Shown here: positions 32,932 through 40,839 of the stretch, piece by piece
How the letters are laid out: every line of letters starts with the position of its first letter
How positions within the stretch are numbered: the stretch's first letter is position 1
Assembly (NCBI RefSeq): GCF_029211165.1
Contig: NZ_JARGEK010000002.1
Coordinates: 1-58,356 of the forward strand
Length of the DNA: 58,356 nt
Source of the DNA: Roseisolibacter sp. H3M3-2
GTDB taxonomy: Bacteria; Gemmatimonadota; Gemmatimonadetes; Gemmatimonadales; Gemmatimonadaceae
Direction of reading: 5' to 3'
Translations under genes and position numbers: made by a program
Notes under the pieces: generated by a model
Databases searched by the model: none
What the model saw: only the letters and a program-made list of their open reading frames with translations
What the model was told of the DNA's origin: nothing

Positions 32932-33705
32932 ATGAACGCACGCACCCCGGACCATCCAGCCGCCGGCGCCGGCACGTCGTCGGTCCCGCTCTCCCTCGTC
33001 CACGACGTGCGGCCGCCCGCGCCGGGCGCGAACGCCGAGGGCGCGCGGCCGCCGCTCCTGATCCTGCTGCACGGCGTCGGCGCGAACGAACGGCAGATGG
33101 CGGCGCTCGCGCCGGCGTTCGACCCGCGCTTCGTCGTGGTCAGCGCGCGCTCGCCACTCACGCTCGGGCGCGGGCCGTCGGGGCAGGAGGCCTTCGGCTG
33201 GTTCCACGTGACGTTCACGCCCGAGGGGCCGGTGATCGACCGCGACGAGGCGGCCGCCGGGTGGGCGCACGTCGCGCGCTTCGCGGACGAGGCGGCGGCG
33301 GCCTACGGCGCCGATCCCGCGCGCGTCTACGTCGGTGGCTTCAGCCAGGGCGGGATCATGGCGCTCGCCGCGCTGCTGACCGCGCCGGAGCGGATCGCCG
33401 GCGCGGTGGCGATGAGCGGCCGGCTGCTGCCGGAGGTGCTCCCCCAGGCCGCACCCGCCGACGCGCTGCGCGGCCGCCGCGCGCTCGTCGTGCACGGCAC
33501 CGCCGACGAGAAGCTCGGCATCCACCTGGCGCGGTGGGCGCGCGAGCAGCTCGCGCGCTTCCCGCTCGCGCTCACCTACCGCGAGCTGCCGATGGGGCAC
33601 GGCATCACGGACGAGAGCGTGCGGACGGCGGCGGGCTGGCTCACCGCGGCGCTCGACGGGAGGTCCGACGGCGGGTCCGACGCGACGGAGGAGGCGGCGC
33701 GCTGA
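32932..33705 (+). CDS. Phospholipase/carboxylesterase-type serine hydrolase
   Basis: A 257-aa alpha/beta hydrolase of the acyl-protein thioesterase/carboxylesterase type. LLILLHGVGANERQMAALAP is the oxyanion-hole region, YVGGFSQGGIMALAALLTAP carries the nucleophile Ser (GFSQGG), VVHGTADEKLGIHLARWARE contains the acid, and LPMGHGITDESVRTAAGWL contains the catalytic His. The substrate is an ester of unknown identity. ATG 32932 with CGGAGC upstream is preferred, even though the frame is open further upstream to 32011. Confidence 0.9.
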   Translation: MNARTPDHPAAGAGTSSVPLSLVHDVRPPAPGANAEGARPPLLILLHGVGANERQMAALAPAFDPRFVVVSARSPLTLGRGPSGQEAFGWFHVTFTPEGPVIDRDEAAAGWAHVARFADEAAAAYGADPARVYVGGFSQGGIMALAALLTAPERIAGAVAMSGRLLPEVLPQAAPADALRGRRALVVHGTADEKLGIHLARWAREQLARFPLALTYRELPMGHGITDESVRTAAGWLTAALDGRSDGGSDATEEAAR

Positions 33706-33721
33706 CGCGCGGGGCGTCGGG

Positions 33722-33770
33722 CGCGCGGAACGCGACGCGGCGCCGGATCGTTGGTGCGGCGTTCCGCGCG
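33722..33770 (+). terminator. 12-bp perfect inverted repeat after the esterase
   Basis: CGCGCGGAACGC (33722-33733) and GCGTTCCGCGCG (33759-33770) are perfectly complementary across 25 bases. They lie 16 bases after the esterase stop and before the next gene, so a transcription terminator is likely, though without a T-run. Confidence 0.5.
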
Positions 33771-33805
33771 GCGCCCCGCGCGCCGACTCCACCCGACGTC
33801 CCGCC

Positions 33806-34558
33806 ATGCTCCGCCTCTCGCCGCTCGCGCTCGCCGCCGCCCTGTCCGCCGTGCCGTGCGCGCTTGCCGCGCAGACGCCGCGGCTCGTCCTCGAGCTCGA
33901 GGGGGGCGCCGTCTGGCAGGGCTCCAACGACGCCGAGATCCCGAACGACGGCTCGGCGACGCGCTTCTCGCTCGCCGGCATCACCGGGCGCGGGCCGTGG
34001 CCGGCGGGGCGCGTGTACCTGACGTGGAACCTCGGCGAGCGGCACGGGCTGCGCGCGCTCGCCGCCCCGCTGTCGGTGCGCGGCACCGGCGTGCCCGACG
34101 CGGCGATCGACTTCGAGGGGCGGCGCTTCGCCGCCGGCGCGCCGGTCGAGGCGCGCTACACCTTCAACTCGTACCGCCTCACCTACCGCTACCGCGTGCG
34201 CGCCGCCCCGCGGACGACGGCGTGGGTCGGTGTCACCGGCAAGATCCGCGACGCGACGGTCGCGCTGACGCAGAGCGGGACGACGACGCGCAAGGACGAC
34301 GTCGGCTTCGTGCCGCTGCTGCACCTCGCCGGCGAGTGGCGCGCCGCGCCGCGCTGGCGCCTCTCGCTCGACGCCGACGCGCTGGCCGGCGGCCCGGGGC
34401 GCGCGATCGACGCGGCGCTGAAGGCCGGCTACGACGTCCGCCCGAACGTCACGCTGCAGGCGGGCTACCGGACGCTCGAGGGGGGCGCCGACGTCGAGGA
34501 GACGTACAACTTCGCCTGGCTCCACTACGCCGTGGCGTCGATCGTGTGGCGCCCGTAG
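33806..34558 (+). CDS. Outer-membrane beta-barrel-like protein
   Basis: A 250-aa exported protein with signal peptide MLRLSPLALAAALSAVPCAL ending at AAQ. The mature part has alternating aromatic/hydrophobic strands (FSLAGITGRG, RVYLTWNLGER, ARYTFNSYRLTYRYRVRA, TAWVGVTGKIRD, LLHLAGEWRAAPRWRLSLDA) and a terminal strand NFAWLHYAVASIVWRP. This repeating pattern fits a small outer-membrane barrel of 8-10 strands, related in style to OmpW/opacity proteins. A role in transport or as a surface protein is unknown. Confidence 0.7.
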   Translation: MLRLSPLALAAALSAVPCALAAQTPRLVLELEGGAVWQGSNDAEIPNDGSATRFSLAGITGRGPWPAGRVYLTWNLGERHGLRALAAPLSVRGTGVPDAAIDFEGRRFAAGAPVEARYTFNSYRLTYRYRVRAAPRTTAWVGVTGKIRDATVALTQSGTTTRKDDVGFVPLLHLAGEWRAAPRWRLSLDADALAGGPGRAIDAALKAGYDVRPNVTLQAGYRTLEGGADVEETYNFAWLHYAVASIVWRP

Positions 34559-34573
34559 GCCCGTAGCCGCACG

Positions 34574-34930
34574 TCACGGGAAGCGCCACACCGCGCCGGG
34601 TCCGAGCACGAGCCGCTCGCGCGTGGACACCGCGCGTCCGTCGACCGGGCGCGCCTGGAGCGAGAGGGTGTCGCCGGCCGACGCGTCGCGGATGCGCACC
34701 GTGCGGCTCGCGCGCGGCCCGACCTGGCCGAGGAACACCTCGCCGAAGGTGGCGCGCGGCAGCACGTAGAGGTTCGCCGCGACGTCGGCCTCGTTGCGCA
34801 CCTCCAGGGTGGCCGTCGGCGTCCGCCGCCCGATGCCGAACAGGCAGCCGCCGAGCGGGGCGAGCGCGGCCGCGGTGGCGGCGGCGCGGAGGAGCCGCCG
34901 GGGGCGGGGTCGCGGGGCGTGGCGTGGCAT
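34574..34930 (-). CDS. Small lipoprotein
   Basis: A 118-aa protein with an Arg-rich start (MPRHAPRPRPRRLLRAAATA) and a lipobox LGGC before residue 30. The mature part is a beta-type domain of about 85 residues: ATLEVRNEADVAANLYVLPR, EVFLGQVGPRASRTVRIRDA, LSLQARPVDGRAVSTRERLV. I do not know this family for certain; similar short lipoproteins are common in related genomes. It converges with the barrel gene, with 15 bases between stops. Confidence 0.6.
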   Translation of the reverse strand: MPRHAPRPRPRRLLRAAATAAALAPLGGCLFGIGRRTPTATLEVRNEADVAANLYVLPRATFGEVFLGQVGPRASRTVRIRDASAGDTLSLQARPVDGRAVSTRERLVLGPGAVWRFP

Positions 34931-35193
34931 GGCCGTGGGCGAGGGGTGCCGCGCGGCGGAGGAAGATGCGGGCCGCGCCGCGGCGGGCGGGCCGGTCCGT
35001 CGGCGGCCGCGGTACGGACCGCGCGACGGACCGGTGCGCTCCCGCACCGACACCGTGACCGTCGTGCGCGACACGGAGGGCGCGCCCGCGACGGCGCGCG
35101 GACCCCTGGTGCGGAACGTGCGGGCCCGCACGGCCGGGGTGTGGACCGCCTCCGGCCCGCGCCGCGTCGGGTGCACCCGGACAGGGGGGAGCG

Positions 35194-35769
35194 ATGAGCG
35201 CGTTCACGGTCGGCTACTTCGTCGGCAGCCTCGCCAAGGCCTCCATCAACCGCAAGCTCGCCGTCGCGCTCACGCGGCTGGCGCCGGCGGGGATGCGCCT
35301 GCAGGAGATCCCGATCGGCGACCTGCCGCTCTACAGCTACGACTACGACGCCGACTACCCGCCGGCGGGGCGCGCGCTCAAGGACGCGATCGCGGCGGTC
35401 GACGCGGTGCTCTTCGTGACGCCCGAGTACAACCGCTCGATCCCCGGCGCGCTCAAGAACGCGATCGACTGGGCGAGCCGCCCGTGGGGGACGAACTCGT
35501 TCGCCCGCAAGCCGTCGGCGGTGATCGGCGCGTCGCCGGGGAAGATCGGCACGGCGGTCGGCCAGCAGCACGTGCGCAGCATCATGGCCTTCTGTAACTC
35601 GCCGATGTTCAACCAGATCGAGGCGTACATCGAGTTCACCCCGAACCTCGTCACCGACGACGGCGAGGTGACGGTGGACGCCACGCGCGAGTTCCTCGCC
35701 AACTATATGCAGGAGTTCCACGGCTACGTCACGCGCGTGTACACCGCGCTGCCGCGCCCCGCCCGCTAG
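35194..35769 (+). CDS. NADPH-dependent FMN reductase
   Basis: A 191-aa flavodoxin-fold reductase. The FMN phosphate loop is GSLAKASINRKLA (about residues 11-23), and TPEYNRSIPGALKNAIDWAS (about 76-95) is the family signature. GASPGKIGTAVGQQHVRSIM follows the third strand. Such enzymes (ChrR/Azr-like) reduce quinones, chromate or azo dyes with NAD(P)H and bind FMN. ATG 35194 has GGGGGGAG upstream. The stop overlaps that of the convergent NamZ-like gene. Confidence 0.93.
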   Translation: MSAFTVGYFVGSLAKASINRKLAVALTRLAPAGMRLQEIPIGDLPLYSYDYDADYPPAGRALKDAIAAVDAVLFVTPEYNRSIPGALKNAIDWASRPWGTNSFARKPSAVIGASPGKIGTAVGQQHVRSIMAFCNSPMFNQIEAYIEFTPNLVTDDGEVTVDATREFLANYMQEFHGYVTRVYTALPRPAR

Positions 35770-37019
35770 CGGTAGAGCAGGTACGGGGCGCTCCGCGCGC
35801 GGAAGGCGTCGACCTCCCCGCGCCACGCCGCGAAGATCTCGTCCGGGCGGCGGCCGGCCAGGATCATCGCCTTGAGGCGCGGCGTCGCGACGAGCCGGTC
35901 GAGCACCGCGTCGTTCCACACCAGGCGCTCGGGGTGCAGCCGGTGCACCGCCCACACCATCGCGACGCCCGCGCGGTACGGCGCGAAGGCGTCGCGGTCG
36001 GTCACGCGCAGGTGGATGCCGCGCAGCCGCTCCCCCGCCAGCTCGGGCGGGCGGCCGTGGTAGGGCTTCTGCTCCGGCGTGAACGCGACCGGCTCGAACG
36101 ACACGCCGGGGAGCCGGAGGTCGTTGAGCAGCGCCGCCGCGCGCTCGGCGTCGAGCCACGGCGCGCCGACGTACTCGAACGGGCGGTCGGTGCCGCGCCC
36201 CTCGGAGACGTTCAGCGCCTCGAACAGGCAGGTGCCCACGTACGCGAGCAGCGACTCCAGCGTCAGCAGGTTGGGCGACGGCCGGCGCCAGGAGAGCCCG
36301 GTCTGGTCGTACCAGGTCGCGCGCGTCCACCCGCGCATCGGCACCACGTCGAGCGCGGCGGCGCGCCCCCCGCGCAGCAGGCGCTCGCCGTTGTAGAAGC
36401 GCGCCAGCTCGCCGACCGTCATGCCGTGCACGACGGGGATGGGCGCGTACGACCCGAATCGGAAGAGCGCCGAGTCGTCGGTGACGAAGCCGTCCACCGC
36501 GCGCCCGCCGATCGGGTTGGGGCGGTCGAGCACGACCACGCGGATCCCCTGCTCGGCGGCCGCCTCCATCACGAAGCCGAGGATGTTGACGTGCTCGTAG
36601 AAGCGGGCGCCGACCTCCTGGATGTCGAACACGATGACGTCGACGTCGCGCAGCATCTCGGGCGTCGGCTTGTGGCGCTCGCCGTACAGGCTGTGCTTCG
36701 GCAGCCCCGTCGCGCGGTCGACCGTCGACTCCGGGTCGCGCGCCGCCGAATAGTCGTTCGACCGGACGTTGTACTCCATGCCGAAGAGCACGCGCAGCTG
36801 GGCGTCGGGGTAGCGGTGCAGCGCGTCGGCGAGGTGGGTGCCGTCGGCGAGGCGCGCGCTGTGGTTCGCGACGAGCGCGAGCCGCTTGCCGCGGATCAGC
36901 GACGCGAACTCGCCGAACAGCCGGTCGGCGCCGGGGGTGACCTGCGCGGCGGCGGCCGACGGGAGGGCGAGCGCGAGGGCCAGCAGGGCGACGGCCAGCG
37001 GGCGGAGACGTGCGGTCAT
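35766..37019 (-). CDS. DUF1343/NamZ-like exo-N-acetylmuramidase
   Basis: A 417-aa exported protein (signal MTARLRPLAVALLALALALP ... AQA-type cleavage site) of the DUF1343 family, whose characterised member NamZ removes terminal N-acetylmuramic acid from peptidoglycan fragments. Family segments: KRLALVANHSARLADGTHLA, LPKHSLYGERHKPTPEMLRD, DVIVFDIQEVGARFYEHVNI, VVLDRPNPIGGRAVDG and WYDQTGLSWRRPSPNLLTLE. The usual FGPEHG active-site segment is FGMEYN here: the Glu is kept, but His is replaced by Tyr. It is probably periplasmic and used in wall recycling. Activity is uncertain because of that change. Confidence 0.88.
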   Translation of the reverse strand: MTARLRPLAVALLALALALPSAAAAQVTPGADRLFGEFASLIRGKRLALVANHSARLADGTHLADALHRYPDAQLRVLFGMEYNVRSNDYSAARDPESTVDRATGLPKHSLYGERHKPTPEMLRDVDVIVFDIQEVGARFYEHVNILGFVMEAAAEQGIRVVVLDRPNPIGGRAVDGFVTDDSALFRFGSYAPIPVVHGMTVGELARFYNGERLLRGGRAAALDVVPMRGWTRATWYDQTGLSWRRPSPNLLTLESLLAYVGTCLFEALNVSEGRGTDRPFEYVGAPWLDAERAAALLNDLRLPGVSFEPVAFTPEQKPYHGRPPELAGERLRGIHLRVTDRDAFAPYRAGVAMVWAVHRLHPERLVWNDAVLDRLVATPRLKAMILAGRRPDEIFAAWRGEVDAFRARSAPYLLYR

Positions 37020-37076
37020 GGGGGCGGGGAAGGGAGACGCCCGATGCCTACCACACCGACCGCGCGCGGCGGAAGG

Positions 37077-37107
37077 GGCCCGGCCGCCCGGATGGGACGG
37101 CCGGGCC
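37077..37107 (-). terminator. Strong stem-loop after the PD40/RTX gene
   Basis: GGCCCGGCCG (37077-37086) pairs perfectly with CGGCCGGGCC (37098-37107). An inner CCC/GGG pairing extends the stem to 13 bp with one bulge. It lies 15 bases beyond the stop of the 37122-38621 gene on the minus strand. Confidence 0.7.
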
Positions 37108-37121
37108 GCGTGGTGCCCCGC

Positions 37122-38621
37122 TCAGCCGGCGGTGCCGTCGTGCGTGTCGCCCTCGGACGCGCGCAGGTCGGTCGCCGTGTTCCGCCCCTGCCCGCCGCCG
37201 AAGTGGTCGGCGCCGGCGCCGCCGGTGAGCCGGTCGTCGCCCCGCCCGCCGCACAGCAGGTCGGCGCCGCCGAGCCCCGCGAGCACGTCGTCGCCGTTCT
37301 GGCCGAGCAGCAGGTCGGTGCCCTCCGTGCCGGTGAGGACGTCCGCGGCGTTGCCGCCCGCGACGACGGTGACGCGCACCTCGCGCCGCCAGCGCCCGTC
37401 GGTGACGGTCAGGGTGACGACCGCGCGCCCGGTGCGCCCGGGGACGACGGTGATGGTCGCGGTCCGGTCCGCGCCGGCGCCGCCGAGCGCCACGTTCCCG
37501 ACCGGCACGAGCGCGGGGTCGGAGGAGGCCACGCTCAGCACGAGCGCGCCGGCCGCGGTCTCGGCGTCGCCGACGGTCAGCCGCAGCAGCCCGCCCGCGT
37601 CGCCCCGGCACTGCCCGCCGGCGGCGACGGCGATGGTCGGCGCCACGTTCGGCACGGCGCCCCACGACGGGCCCTCGTCGGAGGCGAGGTCGGGGGCGTC
37701 GGTGACGCGGGTCTGCTCCGAGCCGTCGGCCCGCATCACCCAGATGTCGTTGCGCGCGAGGATCCGGCCCCCCTCCGACCGGTAGCCGCTGGCGTACGCG
37801 ATCCGCGTCCCGTCGGGCGACCACGTCGGGCCGGTGCTCCAGGCCTCGCCCGCGGTGAGCTGCCGGCGGTTGCCGCCGTCGGCGTCCATCACCCAGAGCT
37901 GCGCGGGCGTGTCGGCGGCCTGCCCGCGCGCTGCGAACACGATCGACCGCCCGTCGGGCGACCACGACGGCTGGTATTCCCGGTGCTCGATGCGCGGCAG
38001 GGCGATCTCGTCGCTCCCGTCGGCGTCGATCACGAACAGTCCGGTTCCCGCGGCGCCCGACCGGCTGAACACGATCCGCGTGCCGTCCGGGGACCACTCG
38101 GCCTCGCGCTCGGACGTCGACGTGTAGGTGATCCGCTGCTCCCCGGTGCCGTCGGCGTTCACGACGTACAGCTCCTCGCTGCTGCCGGTGTAGCGCCCGA
38201 ACAGGATGCGCGAGCCGTCGGGCGACCACGCCGGGTACTCCTCGAGGTTCCGGGCCGTCGTGATCTGGGTCCACGGCCCCGTGCCGTCGACGTTCATGAC
38301 GTAGAGCTGCGAGTCGCCCTCGTGGTTGCTCTCGAAGACGACGCGCGTGCCGTCGGGCGAGACGTCGGGATTCCACCCGGTCCCCGAGGTGAGCCGCCGC
38401 TCGTCGGTGCCGTCGGGGTTCACGGAGAACAGCCCCCGCACGCCGTCGCGCTCCCCGGCGAACACGATCCGGCCGTTGGCGGCGGCCGTGGGCGCGAGGG
38501 AGCGGACGGGGCGCCCGCGCGCCGCGGCGCCGGGTGCGGTGGGGACGGTGTCGGCGCAGGCGGCGAGGCCGGCGAGCGCGAGGACGGCGCCGGCGCGCCG
38601 GGGCGGAACGAGATGCAGCAT
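37122..38621 (-). CDS. Surface lipoprotein with PD40 (TolB-like) propeller and RTX calcium repeats
   Basis: A 499-aa lipoprotein (signal MLHLVPPRRAGAVLALAGLA, lipobox LAAC). Residues about 45-330 form a beta-propeller of PD40 repeats, each with a 'SPDGtrIvF' core (PDVSPDGTRVVFES, PAWSPDGSRILFGR, AEWSPDGTRIVFSR, PSWSPDGRSIVFAA, PTWSPDGTRIAYAS). A beta-sandwich-like segment follows (about 340-430; TATITVVPGRTGRAVVTLTV). The last 60 residues contain RTX-type nonapeptides (GTEGTDLLLGQNGDDVLAGL, GGRGDDRLTGGAGADHF), which bind calcium. RTX repeats are usual in type I secreted proteins, so their presence on a lipoprotein is odd. A surface carbohydrate- or protein-binding role is inference. Confidence 0.85.
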   Translation of the reverse strand: MLHLVPPRRAGAVLALAGLAACADTVPTAPGAAARGRPVRSLAPTAAANGRIVFAGERDGVRGLFSVNPDGTDERRLTSGTGWNPDVSPDGTRVVFESNHEGDSQLYVMNVDGTGPWTQITTARNLEEYPAWSPDGSRILFGRYTGSSEELYVVNADGTGEQRITYTSTSEREAEWSPDGTRIVFSRSGAAGTGLFVIDADGSDEIALPRIEHREYQPSWSPDGRSIVFAARGQAADTPAQLWVMDADGGNRRQLTAGEAWSTGPTWSPDGTRIAYASGYRSEGGRILARNDIWVMRADGSEQTRVTDAPDLASDEGPSWGAVPNVAPTIAVAAGGQCRGDAGGLLRLTVGDAETAAGALVLSVASSDPALVPVGNVALGGAGADRTATITVVPGRTGRAVVTLTVTDGRWRREVRVTVVAGGNAADVLTGTEGTDLLLGQNGDDVLAGLGGADLLCGGRGDDRLTGGAGADHFGGGQGRNTATDLRASEGDTHDGTAG

Positions 38622-38657
38622 GGCGGGAGCTCGAGGACGGGAGGAGGCGTACGGGCT

Positions 38658-38687
38658 TCGACAGGTTGATCGACAACCACCTGTCGA
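38658..38687. promoter_or_regulatory. Nested inverted repeat in divergent promoter region
   Basis: TCGACAGGT and ACCTGTCGA are perfect 9-bp arms separated by 12 bases. The spacer contains its own GGTTG-N5-CAACC dyad. It lies between two divergently transcribed lipoprotein genes (37122-38621 and 38811-39395), 36 bases from the first start codon. It may be a shared operator. Confidence 0.55.
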
Positions 38688-38810
38688 TTCCCTCATCCGC
38701 GCCTCGTCCCGGCGCGGCGGTGCGCGTCGTGAGGGACGGCGCCCTCGTTCGGCGATCGATGGAGGAGGGCCGGCGCGGTCCGGCCCGACCTCACTCCCTC
38801 CGAACCCGCG

Positions 38811-39395
38811 ATGCCACGCTCCCCCGCCCGTCGCGCTCTCGTCGGCGCCGTGCTGCTCGCCGCCTGCGCGTCCGACCTCCCCACGGCGCTCGCGCCGGGG
38901 GCCGCCCCGTCGCGCCGCACCGAGCACGCCCCCGCCGGCCCCGGCGCGCAGATCTCGCGCGGCGGGGGGCAGTTCGTGGTCAGCGTCCGCGTGCCCGACG
39001 CGCCGTACTTCGTCGTCATCGGCGCCAGCGCGAGCGCGGCGCGCGACTTCTGCAGCGGCGGCGACCCGGAGTTCGGGCCCTCGCGCGACCTCTTCGCCGA
39101 GGGGCCGAACGGCATCCACGCGGTGTTCCGGTCGGACGGGAAGGTGCCGCTCCTCCTGTATCCGGCGGGCACGGAGGACCTGTGCAGCGGGACGCCGGTC
39201 GCCGAGGGGACGGGGCTCTACACGGAGGTCTCGTCCAACATCGTCGGGGGGCACGGGCGCGGGACCGACGGGTTCCGCGTGCGCGGCCAGGTGACGGAGG
39301 CGGGCGGCGCGGTGCGCCACGTGCTCGTCGTGGTGCAGCGGCAGCTCCGGCCCGACGGGTTGGCGACGCTCGTGGCGAAGGTCGAGGTGAGGTAG
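38811..39395 (+). CDS. Unknown lipoprotein
   Basis: A 194-aa lipoprotein: signal MPRSPARRALVGAVLLAAC with lipobox LAAC. The mature domain looks beta-rich (GGQFVVSVRVPDAPYFVVIG, GIHAVFRSDGKVPLLLYPAG) with two Cys that could form a disulfide (RDFCSGG, EDLCSGT). It ends with VRGQVTEAGG and HVLVVVQRQLRPDGLATLVA. No family recognised. It is divergent from the PD40/RTX lipoprotein, with a shared inverted repeat between them, so the two may be co-regulated. Confidence 0.65.
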   Translation: MPRSPARRALVGAVLLAACASDLPTALAPGAAPSRRTEHAPAGPGAQISRGGGQFVVSVRVPDAPYFVVIGASASAARDFCSGGDPEFGPSRDLFAEGPNGIHAVFRSDGKVPLLLYPAGTEDLCSGTPVAEGTGLYTEVSSNIVGGHGRGTDGFRVRGQVTEAGGAVRHVLVVVQRQLRPDGLATLVAKVEVR

Positions 39396-39446
39396 GCGCG
39401 CGGGGATTCGGCGCCCCTCAACGCGCCGGCCGCGGTCGTCGTTGTA

Positions 39447-39473
39447 GGAGGGGCGGACGTCCCGCCCCCCTCC
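39447..39473 (+). terminator. GC-rich stem-loop after the lipoprotein gene
   Basis: GGAGGGGCGG (39447-39456) pairs with CCGCCCCCCTCC (39462-39473), leaving a 2-base bulge and a short loop. It lies 52 bases after the lipoprotein stop and ahead of the peroxidase gene. Confidence 0.45.
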
Positions 39474-39503
39474 GCCCGACCCCCCTCCCTCCGTCGTCTC
39501 CCC

Positions 39504-40781
39504 GTGTCGCGCGCCGGGACCGTGCTCGCGCTCGTCCTCACGACCGCCGCGGCGCTGGCCGCCGCGGCCCCCGCCCGCTCGTTCACCGGCGGCGGGCGCT
39601 GGACGGCCGAGGAGCGCGAGACGCTGCGCTCCCTCTCGCTGGCCGCGCTCGGCCCGCTGCCGCCCGACCCGTCGAACCGCGTCGCCGACGACACGGCCGC
39701 CGCCGCGCTCGGCCACCGGCTGTTCTTCGACCCGCGCCTGAGCGGCAACGGCCGCGTGTCGTGCGCGCTCTGCCACGTCCCCGGGCGCGTGTTCCAGGAC
39801 GGCGCGCCGCTGTCCGCGGGCGTCGGCACGACCACGCGCCGCACGCAGCCGATCGCCGGGACCGCGTACACGCCGTGGCAGTTCTGGGACGGGCGCGCCG
39901 ACAGCCAGTGGGCGCAGGCGCTCGGGCCGCTGGAGAGCGCGGTGGAGCACGGGACCACGCGCACGCAGGTCGTGCTCGCGGTGGCCGAGCACCACCGGCG
40001 CGCGTACGTCGCCGCCTTCGGCCCGCTCCCCGACCTCGACGGGCTCCCGGAACGCGCGGGCCCCGTGCCGAACCCGACGTGGCGCGCCGAGTGGGGGCGC
40101 ATCCCCGCGGCGCGGCAGGAGGAGGTGACGCGCGTGTACGTGAACGTCGGCAAGGCGATCGCGGCCTACGAGCGCCGCATCGGGTACGCGCCGACGCGCT
40201 TCGACCGCTACGTGGAGGCCGAGCTGGCCGGGCGCCCGCACACCGCCGCCAGCGCCTTCTCGGCGGACGAGGAGGCCGGGCTGCGCACGTTCGTGGGGAA
40301 GGGGCGCTGCGTCACCTGCCACGTCGGGCCGCGCCTCACCGACGACGGCTTCCACAACACCGGCGTCCCGCCGTCGCCAGACGTGCCCGCGCCGGACAGC
40401 GGGCGCGCGACCGGCGCGCGCGACGTGCTCGCGGCCGAGTTCAACTGCCGCAGCCGGTGGAGCGACGTGCGCCCCGAGGAGTGCGCGGCGCTGCGCGGCA
40501 CCGTCGCCGGCGGGGAGGCGCTGGTGCGCGCGTTCAAGACGCCGTCGCTGCGCGGCGTGCCGCACCGCGCGCCGTACATGCACGCCGGCCAGCTCGCGCG
40601 GCTGGAGGACGTGGTCGCGCACTACGACCGCGCGCCCGCCGCGCCGGCCGGGCGGAGCGAGCTGCGCCCGCTCGGGCTCTCGGCGGCCGAGCGGCGGCAG
40701 CTGGTCGCGTTCCTGCGCACGCTGCGCGGCCCCGTGTCGGCGCCGCCGGCGTTCCTCGCGTTCCCGTCGCTGGAGCCCTGA
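39504..40781 (+). CDS. Diheme cytochrome c peroxidase (MauG/CcpA family)
   Basis: A 425-aa exported diheme protein. GTG 39504 starts a signal peptide (VSRAGTVLALVLTTAAALAA ... PARS). The two c-type heme sites are CALCH (residues 87-91) and CVTCH (269-273). The family segments LGHRLFFDPRLSGNGRVSCA, YTPWQFWDGRADSQWAQALG, GPLESAVEHG, FKTPSLRGVPHRAPYMHAGQ and LEDVVAHYDR are all present. It reduces hydrogen peroxide in the periplasm, or oxidises a partner in the MauG manner. No obvious partner lies adjacent. Confidence 0.93.
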   Translation: MSRAGTVLALVLTTAAALAAAAPARSFTGGGRWTAEERETLRSLSLAALGPLPPDPSNRVADDTAAAALGHRLFFDPRLSGNGRVSCALCHVPGRVFQDGAPLSAGVGTTTRRTQPIAGTAYTPWQFWDGRADSQWAQALGPLESAVEHGTTRTQVVLAVAEHHRRAYVAAFGPLPDLDGLPERAGPVPNPTWRAEWGRIPAARQEEVTRVYVNVGKAIAAYERRIGYAPTRFDRYVEAELAGRPHTAASAFSADEEAGLRTFVGKGRCVTCHVGPRLTDDGFHNTGVPPSPDVPAPDSGRATGARDVLAAEFNCRSRWSDVRPEECAALRGTVAGGEALVRAFKTPSLRGVPHRAPYMHAGQLARLEDVVAHYDRAPAAPAGRSELRPLGLSAAERRQLVAFLRTLRGPVSAPPAFLAFPSLEP

Positions 40782-40839
40782 GCGCGCGCGCCGCCGCCGC
40801 CGCTAGCTTGCGCCCTCCACGCACGCCAGGGAGGGCATC

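Noticed and set aside
32011-33705. One 564-residue fusion of the unknown protein and esterase
   Set aside because: Protein-like composition is lost between about 32520 and 32930 in that frame, while another frame gives a good membrane protein there. I split it into three genes.
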